A stretch of DNA of 64,000 nt, taken from assembly GCF_010993745.1 (NCBI RefSeq), contig NZ_WOTN01000002.1, positions 1 through 64,000 of the forward strand. The letters are read 5' to 3'. A model generated the notes under the pieces. That model did no database searches, was not told the DNA's origin, and saw only the letters and a list, made by a program, of their open reading frames with translations. This document shows positions 50,207 through 58,356 of this stretch, piece after piece. Numbering within the stretch: position 1 is the first letter of the stretch; the number at the start of each line of letters is the position of its first letter. Position numbers and translations under genes: made by a program. The stretch comes from Fodinicola acaciae. GTDB taxonomy: Bacteria > Actinomycetota > Actinomycetes > Mycobacteriales > HKI-0501.

Positions 50207-51001
50207 TCAGCGGCTGGCGGGTTCGGGCCAGGCCAGGTCGGCGCCGAGTGCCTTGACCAGCCGAGCGATCGCCTCGCGCGTGGCCTGATCGCCGACGCGA
50301 TCCGGCAACCAGGCGCAGGCGATGCCGGCGCCGACCACGTCGGCGGCGGCGCAGACGGCGGCCAGGCATTCCTCGATCTGAGCGAGGGACGGTCCGGGGC
50401 CTGCTGGAAAGCGCAGGTCGGACAGTTGCGAGCTGTCGACGACGTCGATGTCCAGGTGCAGGTAGACCGGCGTACGGCCGTCCAGAGCGGCGGTGATCGC
50501 GGCCGGGTCGGCGGTGACGCGGTGGACCTGGCTGGCGGCCAGCGCGTCGCGTTCGGCCGGGTCGAGGTCTCTGGCGTCGGCGAGCACGACGTTGGTCTCG
50601 GCCACTGGCCGCAGCTTGAGCGCGTCGCCGAACAGCTCCGGTGTCCGGCCGGTCAGCATCGACAGCGCCATGCCGCCGACGTAGCCGCTGGTCGAGATGG
50701 CTGGCGTGTTGAAGTCGCCGTGCGCGTCCAGCCACACCACGGCCAGGTCGCGATGACGGCGTTGTAGTCCGGCGACCGACGCGCGCGCGGTGGGACAGTC
50801 ACCGGAGAGCACCAGCGGTCTGGCGGTCCGGCTCACCGCGTCGGCCACCGCCTGGTGCAGCACGTTCATCCGCACGGGGACCGGGCCGGCCGGAAGGTCT
50901 GGCCAGGTCATCTCGGTCGCACCGGCGGGGACCGGAAAGGCGGGGATGTGCTCGTCGAGGTGCCACGGTGCGGTGATCAGGTCCCAGCTGTGGTCAGCCA
51001 T
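50207..51001 (-). CDS. Arginase/ureohydrolase-fold protein
   Basis: 264 residues. Metal-binding segments of the arginase fold are present: WLDAHGDFN (DAHxD) and YLHLDIDVVD (DxDxxD). The first motif, normally GGDHS, reads SGDCPTA, so a Mn ligand His is replaced by Cys. The substrate specificity loop is short. It may be an amidinohydrolase with altered metal binding or a non-arginine enzyme. Its start lies within the end of the GntR gene (8-bp overlap), so the two are co-transcribed; the regulator may sense the enzyme's substrate. Confidence 0.78.
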   Translation of the reverse strand: MADHSWDLITAPWHLDEHIPAFPVPAGATEMTWPDLPAGPVPVRMNVLHQAVADAVSRTARPLVLSGDCPTARASVAGLQRRHRDLAVVWLDAHGDFNTPAISTSGYVGGMALSMLTGRTPELFGDALKLRPVAETNVVLADARDLDPAERDALAASQVHRVTADPAAITAALDGRTPVYLHLDIDVVDSSQLSDLRFPAGPGPSLAQIEECLAAVCAAADVVGAGIACAWLPDRVGDQATREAIARLVKALGADLAWPEPASR

Positions 51002-51701
51002 CAGGTGTCTCCTTGTCTTCGAGTTCCTTGCGCCTGGCGAGCAGGTCGAGCAGCCGCCGCAGCTCGGCGGCACCGGCTCGCAGATGCGCGGTGAGTTCCG
51101 CTCTGGCCTGCTCCGGGCTGCCGCGCAGCGCGTCCAGGAGCTGGCGGTGGTCGTCCGCCGTACGGCCGAGCTCACGGTGAGAGCGCTCGGACAGCGCCAG
51201 AGCCAGACGCTGCTCCTGCTGGAGCTGTCCGTGGAAGCGGCGCAGCCTGGGGCTGCCGGTGGCTGCGACCAAGGTGGCGTGGAAGAGCCGGTCAGCGTCT
51301 AGTACGGCTTTGGTGTCGCCATCGTCGAAGGCGCGTTCTATCTGGTCGACCAGGTCGGCGAGGCTGGCGTAGATCGCCGGGTCGCGGTGCTCGGTGAGAG
51401 CGTCGACCGCGGCCAACTCCACGGCGGCGCGCGCCGCGTAGATGTCGGCGACGTCCGGTCCGGTGACGTCCGCGACCACGATGCCGCGGTTCATCTGATA
51501 GCGGACCAGGCCTTCGCTTTCCAGGATCCGCGCGGCCTCGCGCAGCGTACTGCGGGAGATGCCGAGCTCGGCGGCGAGCGCGACCTCACGCAGCGGCATG
51601 CCTGGCAGCAGCCGGCCGGACAGGATCGCCTGCCGTACGACCTCGGTGGCCTGCTCGGTCGTGCTCTGTCGCTGGATGTTCGCGCCCAAGCCCGTGATCA
51701 C
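50994..51701 (-). CDS. GntR/FadR-family transcriptional regulator
   Basis: 235 residues; GTG start. N-terminal winged helix (ATEVVRQAILSGRLLPGMPLREVALAAELGISRSTLREAARILESEGLVRY) and an all-helical FCD ligand-binding domain with likely metal-binding residues (DRLFHATL and the segment SHRELGRTADDHRQLL). It shares a transcript with the arginase-like gene. An inverted repeat at 51711-51729 just upstream is a possible operator. Confidence 0.9.
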   Translation of the reverse strand: MITGLGANIQRQSTTEQATEVVRQAILSGRLLPGMPLREVALAAELGISRSTLREAARILESEGLVRYQMNRGIVVADVTGPDVADIYAARAAVELAAVDALTEHRDPAIYASLADLVDQIERAFDDGDTKAVLDADRLFHATLVAATGSPRLRRFHGQLQQEQRLALALSERSHRELGRTADDHRQLLDALRGSPEQARAELTAHLRAGAAELRRLLDLLARRKELEDKETPDG

Positions 51702-51710
51702 CGCTTCAGA

Positions 51711-51729
51711 TTGCCATATTGTCCGGCAA
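51711..51729. promoter_or_regulatory. Possible GntR operator
   Basis: TTGCC (51711-51715) and GGCAA (51725-51729) with nine bases between, ten bases upstream of the GntR start on the minus strand; this would be a promoter-proximal autorepression site. Confidence 0.4.
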
Positions 51730-51830
51730 TCCGGCAAGACGCCGTATGGGAAAGCGATCGGTCGTTGTGGCGAAGAGCCGGTGTCAGGTGATGATCCGCA
51801 GGGAGGTTTCCCGATGAGGAAGAGACAGTT

Positions 51831-52382
51831 ATGACGGCTGATGCCGACGTGCGCTCGGCGAGCGCCGTCGGGTTCGGCGACTTCACCGCCGTCTTCGACC
51901 GGTACTTCGGGGATGTCTATCGGTATGTGGCGGCGCGGCTGGGACCGCAGGTGGCCGAGGACGTGGCGGCCGAGACGTTCCTGGTCGCCTACCGGCGACG
52001 TGGCCGGTTCGACGCCGCGCGTGGCCAGGTCCGACCGTGGTTGTACGGCATCGCGACCAACCTGGTCGCTCGCCACCGCCGCGCGGAGGCACGGCATTTT
52101 CGCGCGTTGGCGCGCGCCGGCGTCGAGCCGCCGGCCGGAAGTTGCGAGGACGAGGTCGTCACCGCGGTCGCGGCGCGGCGGATGCGGCCCGCGTTGGCGC
52201 GCGCCCTTGCCACGCTGACCGCCGGCGAACGGGACGTGCTCCTGCTGGTCGCCCTCGGCCAGCTCAGCCACGAGGACATCGCCACCGCGCTCGGTGTCGC
52301 ACCGGGCACGGTCGGCTCACGACTGAACCGCGCACGCGGAAAACTGCGCCGCATTCTCGACCGGGAGGCATTTCATGGATGA
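51831..52382 (+). CDS. ECF-type RNA polymerase sigma factor
   Basis: 183 residues. Region 2 (YFGDVYRYVAARLGPQVAEDVAAETFLVAYRRRGRFDAARGQVRPWLYGIATNLVARHRR) and region 4 (LTAGERDVLLLVALGQLSHEDIATALGVAPGTVGSRLNRARGKLR) are clear. The gene overlaps the next one by 8 bp, and that gene encodes its probable membrane anti-sigma partner. A single GTGTCAG at 51781 upstream lacks the repeated partners, so I do not count it as a SARP site. Confidence 0.9.
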   Translation: MTADADVRSASAVGFGDFTAVFDRYFGDVYRYVAARLGPQVAEDVAAETFLVAYRRRGRFDAARGQVRPWLYGIATNLVARHRRAEARHFRALARAGVEPPAGSCEDEVVTAVAARRMRPALARALATLTAGERDVLLLVALGQLSHEDIATALGVAPGTVGSRLNRARGKLRRILDREAFHG

Positions 52383-53172
52383 CAGCCAGATCGCCACGCT
52401 GCTGGCGCAGCCGGAGCCGTCCGCGGAGGTCGTCGGTCGCGGTCGCCGCAAGCTCGTCGCCGCGATGTCGCCGGCGTCTCGCCGCCACCGGCACTGGGTC
52501 CCGATCGGTACGGCGGTGACCGGTGCGGCGGTCGCCGTCGTGATCGGCATCGCCACCCTCGGCGCCGACACGACCGCCGCCAGCGCGAGACAGGTCCTGG
52601 TCGAAGCGGCCAACACCGCCGGCAAGGTGCCGCAGCACAGGGCGACGTACTGGCACCGCAGGAACGAGGTCAGGCATGGTTCGTACGTCACCAGCGCCGA
52701 CGAGATCTGGTGGACCACGACAGGCACGTGCTGGATACGCCAGGAAATGTCCAAGCCGGTGACGGCGTGTGGCCGTGACTCGGCGAGCTGGTCGGTGCTT
52801 CCCGGCCTCAGGATCGGCGACATCGCTAGGTTGCCGACCGAGCCGGATGCGCTCCGCGACCGGATGGTCGCCGCCGACAACGGCAGTGACGGCCAGCTGG
52901 TGTTGACGTTGACCGAGCTGGTCTGCGGGTTTCCGGCACCTGCCGGCGTACGCGCGGCAGGCTTTCGTGCGCTGGCCGAGATGCGCGATGTGAGGCAGCT
53001 GCCGGACAACGGCGGCCGCAAACGCATCGCGGTGAGTGCCGGAGCCGATCCGCTGGTCATCTCGATCAACCCGGTCACCTCGGACGTGGTCCTGTCCTAC
53101 GACTTCACCGACAGCTACGGATCCGGAACAGCGATCATGAGCGGTGAATGGACCGATACGCTGCCGCATTAG
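52375..53172 (+). CDS. Membrane-anchored anti-sigma-like protein (CU044_5270-like)
   Basis: 265 residues, overlapping the sigma gene by 8 bp. One membrane span (residues about 43-64) separates a short cytoplasmic part from a large extracellular domain containing two cysteines (TTTGTCWIRQ, TELVCGF). It matches the general pattern of CU044_5270-family proteins that follow ECF sigma factors; direct anti-sigma activity is inferred from position. There is no HxxxCxxC zinc motif. Confidence 0.72.
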   Translation: MDDSQIATLLAQPEPSAEVVGRGRRKLVAAMSPASRRHRHWVPIGTAVTGAAVAVVIGIATLGADTTAASARQVLVEAANTAGKVPQHRATYWHRRNEVRHGSYVTSADEIWWTTTGTCWIRQEMSKPVTACGRDSASWSVLPGLRIGDIARLPTEPDALRDRMVAADNGSDGQLVLTLTELVCGFPAPAGVRAAGFRALAEMRDVRQLPDNGGRKRIAVSAGADPLVISINPVTSDVVLSYDFTDSYGSGTAIMSGEWTDTLPH

Positions 53173-53200
53173 ATCGGAAACCAGGGAGGACAGGCAGCGG

Positions 53201-53668
53201 ATGAGGCACGTCAAGGTGGCGGCGACCGGGACCGGCAACTTCCTCGATCCGGACGCATATCTGGATCTGTTGCCGGGATTGGTCGACGCTCTTCCGCCGG
53301 GCGCGCGCGCATTCGCTGCCGACCCAGATCATTACGATTTCTCCGGCCAGCGATGCGTCAAGGATCTCAAGCCCGACACGCTGGAGCACGGGGAAACCGC
53401 TGGCGAACGTTGGTTGCGACTCGGTTTCCGGCACAACTGCTGGAAACACGAAGAAGATCTGACCATCCGCTATGTCGGCGTCGACAACTTCAGCCTCGAC
53501 CCGACCGGTGAGTCCGACTGGACCAGCTTCGGCGCCGTCACGCTGGACGAGATACTGCCGCACCCGCACGGATGCAGCCATGAGATCGGCTTCCTCGACG
53601 GAGCGCTCACGGTCGTCAGCGCCGATCTGATCGCGACCTGGACCGAGGCGGAGTGCCCCGACAAGTAG
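53201..53668 (+). CDS. Hypothetical protein
   Basis: 155 residues; ATG 53201 is preceded by CAGGGAGGACAG. Acidic soluble protein with aromatic and cysteine residues (RCVKDLK, HNCWKHEED, HGCSHE); no membrane segment or signal peptide. The spaced Cys and His residues could bind metal, but no family is recognised. It follows the anti-sigma-like gene by 28 bp and is possibly in the same operon. Confidence 0.6.
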   Translation: MRHVKVAATGTGNFLDPDAYLDLLPGLVDALPPGARAFAADPDHYDFSGQRCVKDLKPDTLEHGETAGERWLRLGFRHNCWKHEEDLTIRYVGVDNFSLDPTGESDWTSFGAVTLDEILPHPHGCSHEIGFLDGALTVVSADLIATWTEAECPDK

Positions 53669-53696
53669 TCTGCCCGTACGCCTCGGCCCGCGGGGG

Positions 53697-54701
53697 ATGT
53701 CTTCGGACAGGTATGCCTGGCACTACCTGGTTTTGGGGGCTGGTCGTCATGACCGCGTGACCATCGCACGGTTTGCTTGTGCGGTGCGAAAACTGGTCCG
53801 CGGACATCCGCTGCTCTGCTATTTCGTCCTGACCAACGCGTTGAGCTGGCTGGCCTGGGCTCCGTACGTTCTGTCGTTGAACGGCATGGGCCTGCTGCCC
53901 TTCCGGTTTCCCGAGCTGCTCGGGGACGGACAGCTCCTCGGCCTGGTGCCTGGCGCGTACCTCGGTCCCATCTGCGCCGCATTCGTGGTGACGGTCCTCG
54001 CCGACGGCAGGACGGGTCTGCGGGTGTGGGCGCGCCGGCTGGTACGGTGGCGCGTCGGCTGGCCCTGGTATGCGGCGATCCTGGTCGGCGTACCGGCCGT
54101 GTTGCTGCTTGCCACTCTCCCGCTGCCCGGCGCGTTGAGCGCTATACGGTTTCCGAGCCTCGACGTGCTCGCCTTCTATCTTCCGTTCCTCGCACTGCAG
54201 ATGATCACCACCGGCGTCGCCGAGGAACCCGGCTGGCGCGACTTCGCGCAGCCGCGGCTGCAGAACCGGTACGGTCCGCTGGCCGGCACGCTCATCCTCG
54301 GGCCGTTGTGGGCCGGCTGGCATCTGCCGCTTTTCCTGACCGAATGGGGAGGATGGCCGCACGTCAGCGTGCTGTACGTGGCCGAGTTCCTCGTCACCGG
54401 CACCCTCCTCAGCATCTCGATGACCTGGGTGTTCAACCGGACCAACGAAAGCCTGCCGCTGGTCATGTTGCTGCACGCGAGCATCAACACGTTTCTGTCC
54501 GGAATCTGGCCGTCGATGTTCGCCGGGCTCGACCGCATCGGCGACGGAACGTTGCACGCACTGCTCATTGCGTCCGCGGCAGCGGCGGTCGTACTCCTCA
54601 TCGCCACCCGCGGCCGGCTCGGTTATCGGCCGCGCGGTGCTGAGGAGTTGCCGAGCGAACGACAACGTCAGGAGGCAAGGGTGGCCTCAAGCCAGTCGTA
54701 G
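53697..54701 (+). CDS. CPBP-family intramembrane metalloprotease
   Basis: 334 residues with about eight membrane spans. CPBP (Abi-type) motifs: EEPGWRDF (EExxxR with catalytic Glu residues), and WAGWHLPLF with the catalytic His; NRTNESLPLVMLLHASINTF supplies the last motif, H near the C-terminus. The family cleaves membrane substrates (Rce1-like), or serves in bacteriocin self-immunity. GTG 53757, 20 codons on, is an equally plausible start. The 3' end overlaps the convergent hydrolase gene by 34 bp. Confidence 0.82.
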   Translation: MSSDRYAWHYLVLGAGRHDRVTIARFACAVRKLVRGHPLLCYFVLTNALSWLAWAPYVLSLNGMGLLPFRFPELLGDGQLLGLVPGAYLGPICAAFVVTVLADGRTGLRVWARRLVRWRVGWPWYAAILVGVPAVLLLATLPLPGALSAIRFPSLDVLAFYLPFLALQMITTGVAEEPGWRDFAQPRLQNRYGPLAGTLILGPLWAGWHLPLFLTEWGGWPHVSVLYVAEFLVTGTLLSISMTWVFNRTNESLPLVMLLHASINTFLSGIWPSMFAGLDRIGDGTLHALLIASAAAAVVLLIATRGRLGYRPRGAEELPSERQRQEARVASSQS

Positions 54702-55876
54702 ATCCGGCCGGCCGCCAGCCGTTGCGCGCCGACGTGGCAGTGCGCGTCGGCGCCTTCCTCGGCGGTGAACGACATCATGGTTTTCGGGCCGGTGAGGTGC
54801 TCGTACAGGAGTTCCGGCTGCCCCTTTGTTTTTTCGTCACCGGCGAAGAAAAGATCGTCGGCGGCCGCGCATACCAGCGCGGGGCAGCTGATCCGCTCGG
54901 CCACGCCGTCGCGTAGGTGATAGTCGAGATACTTCGCCACGAACTCGCGGTCGCTGCCGGCGCCGACGACGTAACGACCGTGATCCATGGCCCAGCGGAT
55001 CGTCGGGTTTTGGCTGCGGGCGCGGGTGAAAATCGCGTCGAGATCGGGATCGGAATCGGCGCGCGTACGCCGGAGGAGCTCCTCGCGGCTGAATGGCAGC
55101 ATCGAGGTGATCGCTGCCGCCGCGTCGTACACGCCGTCCACGGCGATCACCGCGGCCAGCCGCGGCTCGTACGCCGCCGCGCGTGGCGCGAGCATGCCGC
55201 CGAGGCTCAGGCCGAGGAGCGCGATGCGGTCCGGGTCGACGCCGGGCTGAGCGACGGCGAAGTCGAGCACCGGCCCGACGACGTTCTCCCAGTCCGGGCG
55301 AAAGACCAGTCCGCCGCGGTGGATCGCGGACGGCTGGCCCGGACCGTCGAAGGTGAGAGCGTGACAGCCGCGTTCGGCTGCCGCGGCGGCGCCGAAGAAA
55401 TGCATCTCCTCGGCCGCACCGTCGAAACCGTTGTGCATGACCAGCAGCGGCTTGGACTCCGTCCCCGGTGCGCGATAGAAGTAGCCGCGTAAAACCGTGT
55501 CCTCATAGGGGATCTCCACCGGCTGGACGGATTCGTCAGTCGCGGAGCGAAAACACTCGACGCTGCGGTCGTAGGCGTTGGCGATTCGGGGGTCGGCCGG
55601 GTTGCCGTGCAGGAAGAACTCGGCGCAGCGATAGTAGGTCGAGGCACGCATGTTCAGCTCGCGTGCGGTGACCGGTCTGGACCGCCGGGCTTCGGCGGCC
55701 AGCCGGTCGGCGGTCGCCAGCCAGGCGTCGTGCCAGCTGTCGTAGTCGCCGGCGGTGATCCGGCTCGCGGTCGTGACCACCTCGCCGAAGTCGGCACCGC
55801 CATAGGCGGCGTGACCGAAAACTCGCAGCGTCTCGAACCAGAACTGCGCGTCGTCCTCGAACAACAGCGGTTTCAT
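54668..55876 (-). CDS. Alpha/beta hydrolase (FrsA/DUF1100-like)
   Basis: 402 residues. N-terminal 120-residue helical cap, then an alpha/beta hydrolase core: HNGFDGAAEEMHF with the oxyanion-hole region, nucleophile elbow GLSLGG, VCAAADDLFFAGD for the acid residue, and ADAHCHVGA with the His. The arrangement resembles pseudooxynicotine/2,6-dihydroxy-pyridine-type C-C hydrolases. Its ATG overlaps the end of the NmrA-like gene by 4 bp, and both may form an operon with the SnoaL-like gene. Confidence 0.82.
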   Translation of the reverse strand: MKPLLFEDDAQFWFETLRVFGHAAYGGADFGEVVTTASRITAGDYDSWHDAWLATADRLAAEARRSRPVTARELNMRASTYYRCAEFFLHGNPADPRIANAYDRSVECFRSATDESVQPVEIPYEDTVLRGYFYRAPGTESKPLLVMHNGFDGAAEEMHFFGAAAAAERGCHALTFDGPGQPSAIHRGGLVFRPDWENVVGPVLDFAVAQPGVDPDRIALLGLSLGGMLAPRAAAYEPRLAAVIAVDGVYDAAAAITSMLPFSREELLRRTRADSDPDLDAIFTRARSQNPTIRWAMDHGRYVVGAGSDREFVAKYLDYHLRDGVAERISCPALVCAAADDLFFAGDEKTKGQPELLYEHLTGPKTMMSFTAEEGADAHCHVGAQRLAAGRIYDWLEATLAS

Positions 55877-56667
55877 CGCAACTCCTCTGCCACGAAGGAA
55901 CGGAAATCTCGCGGCGGCCGGCCGGTCACCTGTTCGATCGTCGACGTGACGTAGTCCTCGTGACCGGCCTGGATGCGGGTGTCGAGAGCGGCCAGCATCT
56001 GCGCGTACGCGGGCGGCAGCTCGGCGGTCAACAGGTCGACAAGCTCGGCCACGCCGACCGGCCGGTGACGCACCGGACGGCCGGTCGCCGCAGCGATGAT
56101 GGCCGCCGCGTCCGCGTAGCTCAGGGTTTCCGGGCCAGTCAGCACATATTCGGTGTTGGGCGGCTCATCGCTGGTCAACGCGCGTACGGCGACCGCCGCG
56201 ATGTCGCGGGCGTCGACAAAGCCCAGCCGGCCATCGCCGGTGGCCGTCACGATCTCCCCGGCCCGTACCCCACGCGCCACCGGATGGTCGCCGGTGAAGT
56301 TCTGCATGAACCAGGACGGCCGCAGTACTGCCCACTCCGGCACCTTTTCCTTGACCAGACCCGGAACCCCGGCAAGGTCGGGCACCGCCGACGAACCGAG
56401 TACGACGACCCTGCGCAGATCGCCGGCGGACAGGAAATCCGCAGCCAGCGTGGCCGCGTCCAACTCGGCCGGCGGAGCGATCAGGTAGACCGTGTCGACA
56501 CCGCGCAACGCCGCGGCGTACGTCGACCGGTCCGACCACGCGAAGCGCACGTGGCCATCGCGCGGACGCCGGCTGGCCAGGCGTGGCCGTACGCCTCGGT
56601 CGCGCAGGCCCGCGGCGACCCGGCGACCGGTGGTGCCGGTCGCGCCAACGACCAGGATGTCAGCCAT
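55873..56667 (-). CDS. NmrA-like NAD(P)-binding protein
   Basis: 264 residues. Rossmann fold with VVGATGTTGRRVAAGLR (GxxGxxG), then RPSWFMQNF and GFVDARDIAAVAVRAL, the pattern of atypical SDRs such as NmrA, QOR2 and isoflavone-reductase-like proteins. No complete catalytic Tyr-Lys pair is visible, so it may be a redox sensor or a reductase. It overlaps the SnoaL-like gene by 8 bp and is in the operon controlled by the TetR regulator. Confidence 0.8.
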   Translation of the reverse strand: MADILVVGATGTTGRRVAAGLRDRGVRPRLASRRPRDGHVRFAWSDRSTYAAALRGVDTVYLIAPPAELDAATLAADFLSAGDLRRVVVLGSSAVPDLAGVPGLVKEKVPEWAVLRPSWFMQNFTGDHPVARGVRAGEIVTATGDGRLGFVDARDIAAVAVRALTSDEPPNTEYVLTGPETLSYADAAAIIAAATGRPVRHRPVGVAELVDLLTAELPPAYAQMLAALDTRIQAGHEDYVTSTIEQVTGRPPRDFRSFVAEELR

Positions 56668-57085
56668 TGCTGGCAAAACCCGTGCCACCGAGCGCCTCGG
56701 CCGCCGCAACCGGATTCCAGTAGTCGCGGTAGAGCCGGATCTCCCCGTCCCGCACGGTGACCACCGCGACGTAGCGCAACTGGTAGGGCCGTCGCGTACG
56801 CACCGCCACGCCGTCCACCGCGAACTCGGCGACGACGACATCGGGATCCGTAGTCTCGTGCAGGGTTTTCTCCGTGACAGCCCGGATGTCGACGTGGTCC
56901 GGATAGTCGCGCAGGTAGTCGCGTACCGCCTCGCGGCCGGTCAACCGAGCCGGATAACCGGCCGGCGTGAACGGAAACTCCAGCACGCCGTCCGACGCCC
57001 ACAGTCCGGCGAATCCTGCCATGTCTTTGGCCAGCAACAACTCCAGAGCCTTCTCGACGATGTCCCGAGCCTGCATCAGCGTCAC
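56660..57085 (-). CDS. SnoaL/NTF2-fold protein (nuclear transport factor 2-like)
   Basis: 141 residues. Cone-shaped alpha+beta barrel: MQARDIVEKALELLLAKDMAGFAGLWASDGVLEFPFTPAG, and LRYVAVVTVRDGEIRLYRDYWNPVAA, which carry the ketosteroid-isomerase/SnoaL pattern. Such proteins are cyclases, dehydratases or small-molecule binders in polyketide and degradation pathways. It may start at MTLMQAR or at MQAR. First gene of the unit facing away from the TetR gene. Confidence 0.8.
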   Translation of the reverse strand: MTLMQARDIVEKALELLLAKDMAGFAGLWASDGVLEFPFTPAGYPARLTGREAVRDYLRDYPDHVDIRAVTEKTLHETTDPDVVVAEFAVDGVAVRTRRPYQLRYVAVVTVRDGEIRLYRDYWNPVAAAEALGGTGFASNG

Positions 57086-57097
57086 CTCTACGTTTGA

Positions 57098-57112
57098 ACG
57101 ATACGGTAGCGT
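57098..57112. promoter_or_regulatory. TetR-type operator
   Basis: ACGATACGGTAGCGT: ACG-N-TAC and GTA-N-CGT halves around a central G. It lies between the divergent SnoaL-like and TetR genes; TAGACT at 57156-57161, six bases before the TetR ATG, is its -10. Confidence 0.65.
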
Positions 57113-57167
57113 CCCGACGCAGCGTACGTCGGACGGGACCGTCTCGTCCAGCCGTTAGACTGGCCGC

Positions 57168-57764
57168 ATGACACGACGCACACCATCCGGCGCGGCGGTC
57201 CTGCAGCCCGCGATCACCGCCGCCATCGCCGATGCGGTGACCGACGAACTGGTCGAGAAAGGGCTGGCCAGGCTGTCGATGGAAGGCGTCGCGGCGCGGG
57301 CCGGCGTTGGCAAGAGCGCGCTCTATCGGCGCTGGCCGTCCAAGGAGAGGATGGTCCTCGCGGTGCTGGCCGACCTGGTCGTACCACTGGCGGAGGTGCC
57401 CGATACCGGAGCGCTGTACACCGACGTACGTGCGACCGTGGAGGCGGTCACCGCCTGGATCACCCACCCCAAGTTCGGGCCGATACTGCTCGACCTGGCC
57501 GCCGAAGGCACCAGGAACCCGGCGCTGGCCGCGGCCGTCACCGAGGCTATCGGTGGTCCCCGCCGAGAGCGCGCGTTCGCCACGCTGCGCCGCGCGATCG
57601 ACCGCGGCGAGCTGCCGGCAGACCTCGACCTGGAGTTGGCGGCCGACTTCCTCGCCGCGCCGATGGCCTGGCGGATCGTCGTACGGCGCGCGCCCACCGG
57701 ACCCAGCTATCTGGACGACGTCACCGAGATGATCGTCCGTGCGATCGGCGGCACGGCGCCGTGA
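57168..57764 (+). CDS. TetR-family transcriptional regulator
   Basis: 198 residues. N-terminal helix-turn-helix (LVEKGLARLSMEGVAARAGVGKSALYRRWPSKERMVLAVL) and an all-helical ligand-binding domain. Divergent from the SnoaL-like/NmrA-like/hydrolase genes and probably their repressor through the operator at 57098. Leaderless start (TAGACT six bases upstream). Confidence 0.9.
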   Translation: MTRRTPSGAAVLQPAITAAIADAVTDELVEKGLARLSMEGVAARAGVGKSALYRRWPSKERMVLAVLADLVVPLAEVPDTGALYTDVRATVEAVTAWITHPKFGPILLDLAAEGTRNPALAAAVTEAIGGPRRERAFATLRRAIDRGELPADLDLELAADFLAAPMAWRIVVRRAPTGPSYLDDVTEMIVRAIGGTAP

Positions 57765-57840
57765 CCGAACGTGCAGGTTGACAGCCATTCGAACGGGTGT
57801 TCTACAGTCGTGGCGGGGCTGTGCGTTGGGGGAGAGCGAA

Positions 57841-58356
57841 GTGGATCCAGAGTTTGTGGCGAAGATCGCCGGTGCCGGTTGGGTCCGGCAGCGGCAGATC
57901 GCCGAGAGCGTGGTCGGTCTGGTGCTGTCGCGGCCGGCGGACGACACCGCGGCGGGGTTGGCGGCGTTGGCCGCTCACGAATACGGCGACACCGGAGCGT
58001 TGAGGGCCAGGATCGAGGAGCTCGGCGACCACCCGCGGGCGCAGCAGCTGCGCGTGTTGGCGGCCGCGTTGGACGACGATCCGGCGCGAGCGGCGCGGCG
58101 CAGCGTCGAGCTGGCGGTCGAGTTGCTCGGGCCGATGCGGGTCGAGCAGATGGTGGAGCGGATGTTCGCGTTTCCGCCGCGGCTGCTCAAGCACACGCCG
58201 CCCAGCGCCTGGTACGTGGCCGATCGCGAGCCGACCCAGCAGGAGATCGTGGTCGCCTTCCAGAACAACGGCAAGTTCTGGTACGACGCGTCCGGCAACG
58301 GTCCGTACGGCGGCGACCCCACCCAGGCGATGGAGATCTACGCGCTCACTCAGTAG
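57841..58356 (+). CDS. Hypothetical protein
   Basis: 171 residues; GTG 57841 with a GGGGGAGAG ribosome-binding site upstream. Soluble and helical for the first 110 residues. The end has KHTPPSAWYVADREPTQQEIVVAFQNN and then a proline- and glycine-containing tail with several tyrosines. No family recognised. Convergent with the NB-ARC/TPR gene (11-bp overlap). Confidence 0.7.
   Translation: MDPEFVAKIAGAGWVRQRQIAESVVGLVLSRPADDTAAGLAALAAHEYGDTGALRARIEELGDHPRAQQLRVLAAALDDDPARAARRSVELAVELLGPMRVEQMVERMFAFPPRLLKHTPPSAWYVADREPTQQEIVVAFQNNGKFWYDASGNGPYGGDPTQAMEIYALTQ

Noticed and set aside
51781-51831. GTGTCAG at 51781 before the ECF sigma gene as a SARP site
   Set aside because: A single heptamer; the positions 11 bp on either side do not match.
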